DNA from: Aureibaculum sp. 2308TA14-22 | Lineage (GTDB): Bacteria; Bacteroidota; Bacteroidia; Flavobacteriales; Flavobacteriaceae | Reading direction: 5' to 3' | NCBI RefSeq assembly: GCF_040538665.1 | Contig: NZ_JBEWXT010000001.1 | Coordinates: forward strand, 1,328,501-1,392,500 | DNA: 64,000 nt | In this document: one piece after another, positions 28,329-37,068 of the stretch | How the letters are laid out: each line of letters opens with the position of its first letter | Numbering within the stretch: the first letter of the stretch is position 1 | Translations under genes and position numbers: made by a program | Notes under the pieces: generated by a model | What the model saw: the letters and a program-made list of their open reading frames with translations, nothing else | Told to the model about the DNA's origin: nothing | The model's database searches: none

Positions 28329-29324
28329 TCATTTTGAATGGCTCAAGAAAAAATCAAGAATTAACTGACTTGCATTAATTTCCCTACTTACTTTACCAAC
28401 GATAATAGGTGGTAGATATTCAGCTCCACCTGGCCATGTATGTCCACCACCAACTACCTTTACCAAGACAACTTCAGTTCGCTGTTCACAGTTATTATAC
28501 CTAGTGATTTCTATACTAGTTCCATCTCTAGGAAGATTATCTATTGACGGTTCAATTTCGGCTGGATTGGTGCATTGATTGAAAGCATTGAATTTTTCTA
28601 TAGTTTCATCAGTCGATAATATTTCACCTCTATTTTCTGTAATACCAGGAACTTGAATATAGCCTCCATCATAAGGAACTAATGGATCTGCTGTGCCGTT
28701 AATTATCATAATAGAAATGGGAGTATCAGGAACAATTGACTCAAGAGCTTTAGTTATTTGTGCGGTGACAGGGGCTGCAGCTGCAATTTTATTTGAAAGC
28801 TCTAAGGCCAATCGAACGGACATTAAACCTCCGTTTGAAATACCTGTAACGTATACTTTATTAGCATTTACACCATAATTCTGAATCATCTCATCAATTA
28901 TGACAGAAATAAATCCAACATCATCATACATTCTATCTCCATTAAAAATTTCTGGACGCCCGTCATTCCAACGTTTGTCAATTCCTTCAGGCATTACGAG
29001 AATTACTCCTCTTGAATCGGCGGCAATTGTTAACGTACCGTCTGACACATCTCTTTCAAATCTTTTTCCACTGCCACTACCTCCATGAAGAGCTAATACC
29101 ATCGGAGTAGGATTATCTTTATTAAAATTAGTAGGCAGGTAAACGTGAAAGGTACGTTCAATATCTTCGTGTTGAATGGTTTTAGTGTTGTAGGCTCCTA
29201 AATTATCTGAAGGAGGATTCTCGTTATCTGGTGAACACCCAATAGCAATTAAAGTTACAAATGCAATAAATAAAATCAGCATTGAACGACAACTTAATGA
29301 ACTTAAAAGTTTTTTCGTATTCAT
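28329..29324 (-). CDS. PHB-depolymerase/feruloyl-esterase family lipoprotein (esterase 2 of 3)
   Basis: A 331-residue alpha/beta hydrolase with a lipobox (TLIAIGC), so anchored in the envelope. Motifs: LALHGGSGSG, GISNGG nucleophile elbow, NGTADPLVPYDGG and VVGGGHTWPGG with the catalytic His. The GGGHTWPGG form is the classical LpqC/PHB depolymerase version, unlike the GGHTEPS/GGHAEPS of its two neighbours, so this paralogue has probably diverged in substrate. It sits 46 bp from esterase 1 and 15 bp from esterase 3, clearly one operon. Confidence 0.88.
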   Translation of the reverse strand: MNTKKLLSSLSCRSMLILFIAFVTLIAIGCSPDNENPPSDNLGAYNTKTIQHEDIERTFHVYLPTNFNKDNPTPMVLALHGGSGSGKRFERDVSDGTLTIAADSRGVILVMPEGIDKRWNDGRPEIFNGDRMYDDVGFISVIIDEMIQNYGVNANKVYVTGISNGGLMSVRLALELSNKIAAAAPVTAQITKALESIVPDTPISIMIINGTADPLVPYDGGYIQVPGITENRGEILSTDETIEKFNAFNQCTNPAEIEPSIDNLPRDGTSIEITRYNNCEQRTEVVLVKVVGGGHTWPGGAEYLPPIIVGKVSREINASQLILDFFLSHSK

Positions 29325-29339
29325 AATATTTTTTTTAAC

Positions 29340-30302
29340 TTATTTTGTCTTAAAGAAATTCCAAACTTCAATTGCCATCTCAATATCGCTATTTTGATTG
29401 CCTAAGGTGCTCAAAAAGTCATCGGAATATCTCTCTGCAATGCTGGGTTCCGCATGTCCTCCATTATCTACCTTATAAAAGGTAACTTCAGTATTATTTG
29501 TACCATTGCCATAAACATATTTTGTAACAGTGCAATTATCTGTTGTATTTGTATTGGCAAACTCTGTTTTTATTGGGGTTGTATCAGTTTCATTTCTATT
29601 GACCCAATAATCGATAGTTTCCTGAGCAGAAAAAACGTTGCCTCGCCTGCCTTCCATCGAACCACCTTCATAGGGAAGTATATCGTCTTCTGTACCATTC
29701 ATGAATAGAGCAGAAACAGGCATCCTTGAATTTGTACATTGAGAATCTTTAGGATTTGCAGCAACTATTGCTGCAAAAGCTTTGAGTTTATTTGGTATTT
29801 CTTGAGCTAAACGCATTGCCATATGACCTCCATTTGAGGTTCCAACCACAAAAACTTTGGAGGAATTCGCTTGATATTTATTGATTACAAAATCCATTAA
29901 TTTTTCAGTAAAAAGAACATCATCTGAATTGGGGTTTCCCGTGGCATCATTTCTACAATCATTCCATCCTCTATCTATACCATTAGGAACAACAAGAACG
30001 ATATTCTCTTGCTGAGCAATGTTAATCCATGTTTTATAAGGAGCTTTTATTTCTCGATTCGCTGTTAATCCTATCCCTAAAAGTAAATTATAATTACTTC
30101 TATTGGCATGAAAAAGAAATACAATCGGGGCATTAGTAGGGTTATTTGGAACATACAAATGATAGTCTCTATTTGTTCCAGAAATAGTTATACTTTGATT
30201 TTCTAGTAAACCTTTTTCAAAGTCTGATTCGTCAACTTCATCATCACTTTTGCTGCATCCAATTAATAAGATTAATATAGTGAACAATGAAATTAGCTTC
30301 AT
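29340..30302 (-). CDS. PHB-depolymerase/feruloyl-esterase family lipoprotein (esterase 3 of 3)
   Basis: The frame opens at 30341, but the ATG at 30302 gives a standard lipoprotein signal (MKLISLFTILILLIGC) without a 13-residue basic extension; either start is possible. The mature enzyme has VFLFHANRSN (oxyanion side, with HANR where the others have HGGS/HGNR), GTSNGG elbow, NGTEDDILPYEGG and NGGHAEPS. It is close to esterase 1. Its gene starts a few bases after the OmpA-like gene ends (30348), so the four genes form one transcription unit. Confidence 0.86.
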   Translation of the reverse strand: MKLISLFTILILLIGCSKSDDEVDESDFEKGLLENQSITISGTNRDYHLYVPNNPTNAPIVFLFHANRSNYNLLLGIGLTANREIKAPYKTWINIAQQENIVLVVPNGIDRGWNDCRNDATGNPNSDDVLFTEKLMDFVINKYQANSSKVFVVGTSNGGHMAMRLAQEIPNKLKAFAAIVAANPKDSQCTNSRMPVSALFMNGTEDDILPYEGGSMEGRRGNVFSAQETIDYWVNRNETDTTPIKTEFANTNTTDNCTVTKYVYGNGTNNTEVTFYKVDNGGHAEPSIAERYSDDFLSTLGNQNSDIEMAIEVWNFFKTK

Positions 30303-30347
30303 GTTCTTTGATTTAGAATTTATTTTTAAGCGTGTTTTCATAATGTC

Positions 30348-31595
30348 CTATTTTTGTATTATAAATTCAACCCTTCTATTATTGGCCTTTTCTTCAGAGG
30401 TACTATTTTTATTCAAAGGTTCTGATTCTCCTTTGCCTAATGTTGTCAGTCTAGTTCCGTCAATGCCTTTATTTATTAACGCTTGTTTTACAGCTTTCGC
30501 TCTTTTTTTTGATAATATTAAATTTAATTCTGTTTCACCATCAGTATCGGTATGACCGATAATTTCAAATTTCCAGTCCGGTTTTTCTTCCAAAATGGTA
30601 ACAATTTTATTTATTATTCCTATGGATTGTGGTTTAATTATTGATTTACCAGAATCAAATAAAATACCGTTAGTTACATACTTGCCGTCAGTGACAATTC
30701 GATTATACATTTGTCCACCTCCATGTGCAATTCGAATGTTTTTTATTGGAGCATTTAGTTTTTGTTTTCCACTGGCATGACCTCTAAAACTTATTGAAAA
30801 TTCAGTGGGTTCTATATTTAATTTTGGCAGATTAGCAATACGTTTATCATCATAATACAATTTAAATTTTCCTTTGTTATATGACATTGCAATATGATGC
30901 CATGTATTCATTTTACCAAGTGGAACTTCTTCTAAAGAAAAATTTGTATTTCCAGCATATCCTTTGGTTTTTTTACCGTTACTTAACATTAAACGTATTT
31001 TGTTAGAAGATTTCGGATTCAAATAAATGAAAATCTCTGTCCAAAAATTGCTCGCTGTTGACTTTTCTACGTAAACGTCAAATTCTATAGTGAATTCATC
31101 TGAAAGATAATTCTTACCTTCAAATAAAGGCGTAATTGTATTATCATATTTAGCAGTTGGAATAATTACTTTTTCACCATTAAATTGTGCAATTTCAGCA
31201 CCACCTTTTATCAAATCCCATCGAGAAGGAAATTCGCCTACTTCCTCAGATTTTAAATCATCATAAAAAATTACCTTTTCACCTGGTATAAATTTATAGT
31301 TACGCCATATTTCTACTTCTTGGTTATTAGAATTCGTATTGTTTTCAATTGAATATTTATCTGATTCTTCTTTTGAATGTTCTTTATGCTGTTTTTTGTT
31401 TTTGTTTTTATTGCCGAGTAGCGTATCCATTTTTTTGGAAGTTTCATTATAAACTTTTTTCTCCGTCTTACGAAGTATTGCCTTTTCAGCGGCTCTTTCT
31501 GTTCTTTTTTGGAGCTTTTTTAAGAGTTGTGCTTCAGCGGACTCTATACCCACAATAAATACTAAAAATAGCGTAATTGTTAGTGTTTTTTTCAT
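30348..31595 (-). CDS. OmpA-family protein with a LamG-like domain
   Basis: A 415-residue exported protein. After a signal peptide (SAEAQLL) comes a highly charged region rich in Lys, Glu and Asn (residues ~25-90, possible coiled coil). A LamG/concanavalin-like beta domain follows (FYDDLKSEEVGEFPSRWDL, WHHIAMSYNKGKFKLYYDD), then a C-terminal OmpA peptidoglycan-binding domain (IIGHTDTDGETELNLILSKKRA to NNRRVEFIIQK). It likely links a carbohydrate- or surface-binding module to peptidoglycan. It leads the three-esterase operon. Confidence 0.85.
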   Translation of the reverse strand: MKKTLTITLFLVFIVGIESAEAQLLKKLQKRTERAAEKAILRKTEKKVYNETSKKMDTLLGNKNKNKKQHKEHSKEESDKYSIENNTNSNNQEVEIWRNYKFIPGEKVIFYDDLKSEEVGEFPSRWDLIKGGAEIAQFNGEKVIIPTAKYDNTITPLFEGKNYLSDEFTIEFDVYVEKSTASNFWTEIFIYLNPKSSNKIRLMLSNGKKTKGYAGNTNFSLEEVPLGKMNTWHHIAMSYNKGKFKLYYDDKRIANLPKLNIEPTEFSISFRGHASGKQKLNAPIKNIRIAHGGGQMYNRIVTDGKYVTNGILFDSGKSIIKPQSIGIINKIVTILEEKPDWKFEIIGHTDTDGETELNLILSKKRAKAVKQALINKGIDGTRLTTLGKGESEPLNKNSTSEEKANNRRVEFIIQK

Positions 31596-31645
31596 TATCT
31601 AGTTTTTTAGTTACTCCTTTAATAGAGCAATTATCATACTAAAAT

Positions 31646-31668
31646 TACACTATAATGGCATACACTAT
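31646..31668 (-). promoter_or_regulatory. Direct repeat upstream of the OmpA/esterase operon
   Basis: TACACTAT (31646-31653) is repeated exactly at 31661-31668, a 15-bp period, in the 131-bp gap between the response-regulator gene and the OmpA-like gene. LytTR regulators bind direct repeats, so this is a candidate site, although the usual period for LytTR sites is longer. Confidence 0.4.
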
Positions 31669-31726
31669 GGAGTTAAAGAGAATTTAAATGGAAGTAATTA
31701 GAATTGGAAGGACTTTAATTAGAATT

Positions 31727-32470
31727 TTAGTTTAATTTATTTAAAAAATCGAGTAAAATAGGCTTTCTACTTTGAGATACAGGTAGTTTTTCATCATTTG
31801 ATAAGACTAAAACATCACTTTTTTTATCATACGTTTGTAAGAAACTTAAATTAACAAGATAACTTTGATGAGCTCTAAAAAAATTTAATCCTCTTAACTT
31901 TTCATCATAATATTTCAAGGTTTTGGAGATAACAATTTGACTATTGTTATCTAAATAAAATGTAGAGTAATTATTATCCGATTTTATATAAACAATGGTA
32001 TCGGTATCCACTACATGAATCTCATCAAGATTCTTTAACACTAATTTTTTATTATTTGTGTTATTAAAATTATGAAAGAAGGCGTTAATTTTTTCATTAT
32101 AAACTTCGTTGTCATAGGCAATGGTCACTTTTTTTACTGCTTCCAACACATCATTGGTGGTAAATGGTTTTAATATAAAATCCAAGGCACTGAATTTAAA
32201 AGCCTCAACAGCATATTTACTAAATGAAGTTATGAATATTACCTTGAAATCAGGGTTAGGGAATTCCTTTAAAATATCAAAACTAAGCCCATCTTCTAAA
32301 TTTACATCTAAAAAGATAAAATCAGGCTTATTTGCCTTTAAAAGCTCAACACCGGTATTAATTGTAGAAGCGGAACCGGAAAAGATGATATCTGGCGAAT
32401 TATCAGCAACAATTTCTTTAAGCATATTTACTGTGCCCTTATCGTCTTCTATAATTATATAGGATTTCAT
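31727..32470 (-). CDS. LytTR-family response regulator
   Basis: A 247-residue two-domain regulator. The receiver domain has the acidic pair in IIEDDKG, the phospho-acceptor Asp55 in FIFLDVNLEDG, the switch Thr/Ser in VIFITSFSKYA and Lys in FILKPF. The C-terminal LytTR DNA-binding domain begins around KKLVLKNLDEIHVV and contains FFRAHQSYLVNL. Its start codon directly follows the stop of the histidine kinase gene (32471), so the pair is translationally coupled. The likely target is the OmpA/esterase operon immediately downstream. Confidence 0.92.
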   Translation of the reverse strand: MKSYIIIEDDKGTVNMLKEIVADNSPDIIFSGSASTINTGVELLKANKPDFIFLDVNLEDGLSFDILKEFPNPDFKVIFITSFSKYAVEAFKFSALDFILKPFTTNDVLEAVKKVTIAYDNEVYNEKINAFFHNFNNTNNKKLVLKNLDEIHVVDTDTIVYIKSDNNYSTFYLDNNSQIVISKTLKYYDEKLRGLNFFRAHQSYLVNLSFLQTYDKKSDVLVLSNDEKLPVSQSRKPILLDFLNKLN

Positions 32471-34330
32471 CTATTTGGTTAATTTTTTAGGGAATTCTAT
32501 AACAATTTGTGTGCCTTTGTCACTTTGCTTCGTAAATATATTGATTTTGTAATTATAAACCTGTTTTAAATTTTGAATGCGTTGTTGTATAATTTCGGTA
32601 CTCATAGAACGATGTAATTCATTATTACCTTTGTTAGTGGACAGTCCTTTACCGTTATCAGAAATTATAACTTGTACTTTGGTTGTTAGATCTTTATATA
32701 AAATACATACAACTCCTTTTTCAATCGAATTGATACCGTGAATTAAAGCATTTTCCACATAAGGTTGTACAAACATGGGTGGAATTTTACAATCGCCTAT
32801 AAGGTCGTCAGATTCTACCGCAATTTGTACATCATCCGGAAGATTAAGTCGTTGTAATTTCACATATTCTTCAATGGCGGCAATGTCTTCATCGACAGAA
32901 ATAAAATCTTGATCCGAGCTTTCCAATATAGTACGCATGAGTTTACTATAACTCACCAAGTACGACGAAGATTCTTCCTTTTTATTCTGATGGATAAAAG
33001 ATTGAATACTATTTAACGAATGAAATAAAAAATGAGGGTTCAACTGTGTTTGAAGTAATTTATGTTTCATCGCTTCTTGTTGCAATGATTGTTTTGTTTT
33101 TTGATTTTGAAACCATAAATAGGCTAGCAGTATCGACAGTAAACCCAAAATACCAAATCCTATGAATAAATTCCGTTGGCTTTCTAATTTTGCTTGTTGC
33201 AGTTCATTTTCAACATTTAAAACATCTATTAGTCGTTGTTTTTTCTCAGATTCATAACTTTCAATAATTTCTGTAACTTTTTCCTGTTGTTTCGCCGCGG
33301 TTAATGAATCCTTGTGTTGTATTAATTGATCTGAATAGTTTAACGCAAGCTGATTGTTTCCTAATTTTGCATAAATATTTTTTAAATTATTTAAAACAGC
33401 CGTTTTTAAATCGCCAGTTGAGTTTTGTATTGCTTCTTTTAGATATATACTTGCTTTAGAATAATCTCCTTCTTTTAAATAAGCTTGGCCAATGTTATTC
33501 AATGTTTCACCATATACTGGGATATTTCCAACCTCTTTTTTAATTTTTAAGGCTAGTAAACCATAATCTATAGCTTTTTTAGTATTTTTTAAAGAATCTG
33601 AATTGCTATAGATTTTACATAAATTTGTGTAGATACTCGCTAAACCTCTATTAAAGTTATTTTTTTTTGCCAATTCTTCAGCTAAGTATGCTAATTCTAA
33701 ACCTTCTAAATACTTATTCTGATCAATATACAAACTAGATAAATTGATTTGATATTGAATCTTTAGTATTTCATTCTGATCAGCATTTTTGATTGCCTTA
33801 TTTAAATAGTTCACGGCTTTATCAAAATTTTTGTTTTTGGCATTTAAAACACCAATATTTCCATAAATCTGTGCTAAACGAATTTTGTTTTTTTGCTCTT
33901 CAAAGATTTCAGATGCTTTTAAGTAGTTGGTAATGGCTTCATCGAATCGTTTTTGAAATTGAAAGGAGTTTGCTAAGTTTATATAATTTAAACCTAATGT
34001 GGTACTATCAATTGGGCGTTCAAAATTGATATTCAAAATGCTATCACCATTTTTAAAATCACCTTTTAGTGTTAAAAAGGTTCCCTTATGCAGTAAGGAT
34101 TTTGTGAGCAATTTATCATCATAATCAGTTGCAATATTTATAGCTTCATCTGCATAGAACAATGCACTATCTAAATTTGATCTTGCAAAAATTGCTGATA
34201 TTTTTAATGTATTATTAATTCTATTAACCGCTGAAGTATCTTGCTCAATGACCAGCTTTAATTCATCAATAGATTGAGAATTTACCGTACTATAGAAAAC
34301 CAATAATATAAAGAATAACAGTTGTCTCAT
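32471..34330 (-). CDS. TPR-containing sensor histidine kinase (LytS/YehU type)
   Basis: A 619-residue kinase. A signal peptide (TVNSQSI) leads an extracytoplasmic array of tetratricopeptide repeats (roughly residues 40-340, with recurrent A-x-x-Y/F-x-x-A spacing), then a coiled coil, one transmembrane helix (LFIGFGILGLLSILLAYLWF), the His_kinase box NPHFLFHSLNSIQ with phospho-acceptor His433, and a C-terminal ATPase domain (IPPMFVQPYVENALIHGI, ISDNGKGL). It should sense an envelope signal through the TPR region and phosphorylate the adjacent LytTR regulator. Confidence 0.92.
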   Translation of the reverse strand: MRQLLFFILLVFYSTVNSQSIDELKLVIEQDTSAVNRINNTLKISAIFARSNLDSALFYADEAINIATDYDDKLLTKSLLHKGTFLTLKGDFKNGDSILNINFERPIDSTTLGLNYINLANSFQFQKRFDEAITNYLKASEIFEEQKNKIRLAQIYGNIGVLNAKNKNFDKAVNYLNKAIKNADQNEILKIQYQINLSSLYIDQNKYLEGLELAYLAEELAKKNNFNRGLASIYTNLCKIYSNSDSLKNTKKAIDYGLLALKIKKEVGNIPVYGETLNNIGQAYLKEGDYSKASIYLKEAIQNSTGDLKTAVLNNLKNIYAKLGNNQLALNYSDQLIQHKDSLTAAKQQEKVTEIIESYESEKKQRLIDVLNVENELQQAKLESQRNLFIGFGILGLLSILLAYLWFQNQKTKQSLQQEAMKHKLLQTQLNPHFLFHSLNSIQSFIHQNKKEESSSYLVSYSKLMRTILESSDQDFISVDEDIAAIEEYVKLQRLNLPDDVQIAVESDDLIGDCKIPPMFVQPYVENALIHGINSIEKGVVCILYKDLTTKVQVIISDNGKGLSTNKGNNELHRSMSTEIIQQRIQNLKQVYNYKINIFTKQSDKGTQIVIEFPKKLTK

Positions 34331-34369
34331 AGATGGTAAATATACTATAAGATAGTAAACAGTAACTAA

Positions 34370-35998
34370 TTATACCTGAATCACCCCCAAATTAAATTTT
34401 TTCTCAATAGGAGCGTGGTTGGCAGCTTCAATACCTATACTAATCCATGTTCTGGTATCAAGTGGGTCTATGACTGCATCTGTCCAAATTCGTGATGCCG
34501 CATAATAGGGCGACACCTGATTATCGTACCTGTCTTTTATCTTATTAAAAAGTTCATCTTCTTTTTCTTTGGTAATTTTTTCACCTTTTTTCTCTAACGA
34601 AGCTTTTTCAATTTGTAGTAATACCTTAGCTGCGGAGTTACCACTCATTACAGCCAATTCAGCACTTGGCCAGGCAACAATCAATCTAGGGTCATACGCT
34701 TTTCCGCACATGGCGTAATTGCCAGCTCCATAACTGTTACCGATGATTACGGTAAATTTTGGAACAACTGAATTGCTAACGGCATTTACCATTTTTGCCC
34801 CATCTTTTATAATACCACCGTGTTCCGATTTACTACCCACCATAAACCCGGTAACATCTTGTAAAAAGACCAATGGAATCTTCTTTTGATTGCAATTGGC
34901 AATAAAACGTGTGGCTTTATCCGCAGAATCGGAATAAATAACACCGCCAAATTGCATTTCGCCTTTTTTAGTCTTAACCACTTTACGCTGATTGGCAACA
35001 ATACCTACAGCCCAACCATCAACACGGGCGTAAGCCGTAATTAGGGTCTTTCCATAGCCCGCTTTATACTCGTCGAACTCAGAATTATCAACCAAACGTT
35101 TTATGATCTCGTACATATCGTACTGATCTGAACGCGATTTTGGAACTAGTCCATAAATTTCTTCGGGGTTTTCTTTCGGTTTGATAGATTTAATACGGTT
35201 AAATCCGGCTTTATCAAAATCGCCAATTTTATCGACTATATTTTTTATTGTATTTAAAGCGTCCTTATCATCTTTAGCTTTATAATCAGTTACTCCCGAA
35301 ATTTCGCAATGTGTAGTTGCACCTCCAAGCGTTTCATTATCTATACTTTCACCAATAGCTGCTTTTACCAAATAGCTTCCCGCTAAGAAAATACTCCCTG
35401 TTTTATCCACAATCAAGGCTTCATCACTCATAATGGGCAAATAGGCACCACCAGCAACACAACTGCCCATAACGGCAGCAATCTGAGTAATACCCATACT
35501 GCTCATAATTGCATTATTTCTAAAAATACGTCCAAAATGTTCTTTATCAGGAAAAATTTCATCTTGCATTGGTAGATATACCCCGGCAGAATCTACCAAA
35601 TAAATAATAGGAAGCCTGTTTTCAATAGCAATTTCTTGAGCTCTTAAATTCTTTTTTCCCGTAATAGGAAACCAAGCTCCAGCTTTCACAGTAGCATCAT
35701 TAGCCACTACAACACATTGTTTTCCTTTTACGTAACCAATTTTAACAACTACACCACCAGATGGGCAACCACCATGCTCAGCATACATGTCTTCTCCCGC
35801 AAATGCGGCAATTTCTATACGATCAGATTTATCATCTAATAAATAATCAATACGCTCTCTTGCTGTTAGTTTGCCTTTAGCATGAAGTTTTTCAATACGC
35901 TTTTTGCCACCGCCATTATAAACATTTCGTAATTTATTTCTAAGAGCCGCAACTTGCAATTTGTTGTGATCTTCGTTTTTATTAAAGTTTATGTCCAT
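34370..35998 (-). CDS. Acyl-CoA carboxylase carboxyltransferase (beta) subunit, methylcrotonyl-type
   Basis: A 542-residue carboxyltransferase with the two crotonase-like halves of biotin-dependent acyl-CoA carboxylases. The N half has GGCPSGGVVVKIGYV and VDSAGVYLPMQDEIFPD; the C half has FLQDVTGFMVGSKSEHGG and GNSYGAGNYAMCGKAYDP, the MCC-beta-like CoA and biotin sites. The YLPMQDE segment favours 3-methylcrotonyl-CoA carboxylase (leucine breakdown) over propionyl-CoA carboxylase. No biotin-carrying alpha subunit is adjacent. Its last 25 bp are repeated 7.2 kb downstream (27175-27199). Confidence 0.9.
   Translation of the reverse strand: MDINFNKNEDHNKLQVAALRNKLRNVYNGGGKKRIEKLHAKGKLTARERIDYLLDDKSDRIEIAAFAGEDMYAEHGGCPSGGVVVKIGYVKGKQCVVVANDATVKAGAWFPITGKKNLRAQEIAIENRLPIIYLVDSAGVYLPMQDEIFPDKEHFGRIFRNNAIMSSMGITQIAAVMGSCVAGGAYLPIMSDEALIVDKTGSIFLAGSYLVKAAIGESIDNETLGGATTHCEISGVTDYKAKDDKDALNTIKNIVDKIGDFDKAGFNRIKSIKPKENPEEIYGLVPKSRSDQYDMYEIIKRLVDNSEFDEYKAGYGKTLITAYARVDGWAVGIVANQRKVVKTKKGEMQFGGVIYSDSADKATRFIANCNQKKIPLVFLQDVTGFMVGSKSEHGGIIKDGAKMVNAVSNSVVPKFTVIIGNSYGAGNYAMCGKAYDPRLIVAWPSAELAVMSGNSAAKVLLQIEKASLEKKGEKITKEKEDELFNKIKDRYDNQVSPYYAASRIWTDAVIDPLDTRTWISIGIEAANHAPIEKKFNLGVIQV
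34372..34396. repeat. Direct repeat, proximal copy (3' end of carboxylase gene)
   Basis: ATACCTG-AAT-CACCCCCAAATTAAA, overlapping the stop codon and last codons of the carboxylase; partner of 27175-27199. Confidence 0.65.
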
Positions 35999-36029
35999 AA
36001 AATTGATTTCGGTAATGATGGCTAAAATA

Positions 36030-36037
36030 CAAAAATA
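36030..36037 (-). promoter_or_regulatory. Possible -7 box (TATTTTTG) for the carboxylase gene
   Basis: CAAAAATA on the plus strand reads TATTTTTG on the minus strand, an exact TAnnTTTG match 31 bp before the carboxylase start (35998). No -33 TTG at the normal spacing. Confidence 0.45.
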
Positions 36038-36054
36038 AACGATTTTTAATTTTG

Positions 36055-36062
36055 TATCTTTG
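36055..36062 (+). promoter_or_regulatory. -7 box (TATCTTTG) for the redox/Fe-S operon
   Basis: Exact TAnnTTTG match 35 bp before the start at 36098, divergent from the box at 36030-36037. A -33 TTG is not evident. Confidence 0.5.
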
Positions 36063-36097
36063 AGAAAATGAAATCATTTTAAAAGCGAATTTAATAA

Positions 36098-36634
36098 ATG
36101 GCAAAAAAGAAAATAATTGCTTTTGCAGGAAGTAGTAGCAAGAATTCCATAAATAAAAAATTGGTTGCTTTGGCAGCAGCACACTTTAAAGATATAGAAG
36201 TTAATTTGTTAGATTTAAATGATTTTGAAGTGCCTATTTATGGTATTGACGAAGAAAATGAAAACGGGTATCCTGAAGATGCAATAAAATTTAATGAATT
36301 GATAACCAATTCAGATGGGATTTTGCTTTCATTAGCAGAGCATAACGGGGCCTATACTGTCGCTTTTAAGAATATATTTGATTGGGTATCAAGAATTGAT
36401 AAACTAGTTTGGAAAAATAAACCAATGTTATTAATGTCAACCTCTCCGGGTAGTAGAGGTGGAGCAACGGTTATGGAAATAGCTTTGGATAAGTTCCCAA
36501 GAATGGGAGCTAATATTATTGCAAATTTTTCATTACCATCATTTAATTCAAATTACAGTGAAACTGGAATTTTGGACAACCAACTAAATACCGAATTTTT
36601 AAAATCCATTGAAAAATTTAATAAAGCATTATAA
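36098..36634 (+). CDS. NADPH-dependent FMN reductase family protein
   Basis: A 178-residue flavodoxin-fold reductase. The phosphate-binding loop AGSSSKNSINKKL opens the protein, SLAEHNGAYTVAFKN gives the flavin-side loop (PEYN-like in other members), and SPGSRGGATVMEIAL the second flavin contact. Family members reduce FMN, azo dyes, quinones or chromate using NAD(P)H. It is the first gene of a four-gene run with 1 to 4 bp gaps that also carries two Fe-S or thiol-fold proteins and a pirin, suggesting redox defence. Confidence 0.9.
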   Translation: MAKKKIIAFAGSSSKNSINKKLVALAAAHFKDIEVNLLDLNDFEVPIYGIDEENENGYPEDAIKFNELITNSDGILLSLAEHNGAYTVAFKNIFDWVSRIDKLVWKNKPMLLMSTSPGSRGGATVMEIALDKFPRMGANIIANFSLPSFNSNYSETGILDNQLNTEFLKSIEKFNKAL

Positions 36635-36635
36635 A

Positions 36636-37064
36636 ATGGAATCAAAAAAAGAAATTGTAAAAGAGTACAGTAATAATGACCTTACCGTGGTCTGGAAACC
36701 AAATACTTGCATTCATGCCAAGAATTGCTGGAAAGGGCTATTACAAGTATTCAATCCTCAAAACAGACCATGGGTAAACATGGACGGTGCTTCATCAGAT
36801 AGAATTGAAAAGCAAGTTAATGCCTGCCCTTCTGGAGCACTATCAATTAAAAAATCATTAAAAAATAAAAATATGGAAGATAACAATGTTAAGATAAATG
36901 TAGCAGAAAATGGTCCTCTGTTGGTTAATGGTACATGCGAAATTGCTAAGGCTGATGGCTCTGTAGAAATAAAAGAAAAAGTAACAGCTTTTTGTAGATG
37001 TGGTGCTTCTGCCAACAAGCCTTATTGTGATGGGCAACATAAAAAAATTAATTTTATAGGATAA
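36636..37064 (+). CDS. Fe-S protein: YjdI-like (4Fe-4S) domain fused to CDGSH domain
   Basis: The start is placed at the ATG at 36636, 1 bp after the preceding stop; the frame runs upstream only through non-ATG codons. The 142-residue product has an N-terminal mono-cluster domain (WKPNTCIHAKNCWKGL with later NACPSGALSI, YjdI/DUF1271 family) and a C-terminal CDGSH iron-sulfur domain with CRCGASANKPYCDGQH, where three Cys and one His bind a 2Fe-2S cluster. Two different clusters on one chain suggests electron transfer or cluster sensing. Function of the fusion is unknown. Confidence 0.9.
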   Translation: MESKKEIVKEYSNNDLTVVWKPNTCIHAKNCWKGLLQVFNPQNRPWVNMDGASSDRIEKQVNACPSGALSIKKSLKNKNMEDNNVKINVAENGPLLVNGTCEIAKADGSVEIKEKVTAFCRCGASANKPYCDGQHKKINFIG

Positions 37065-37068
37065 AATT

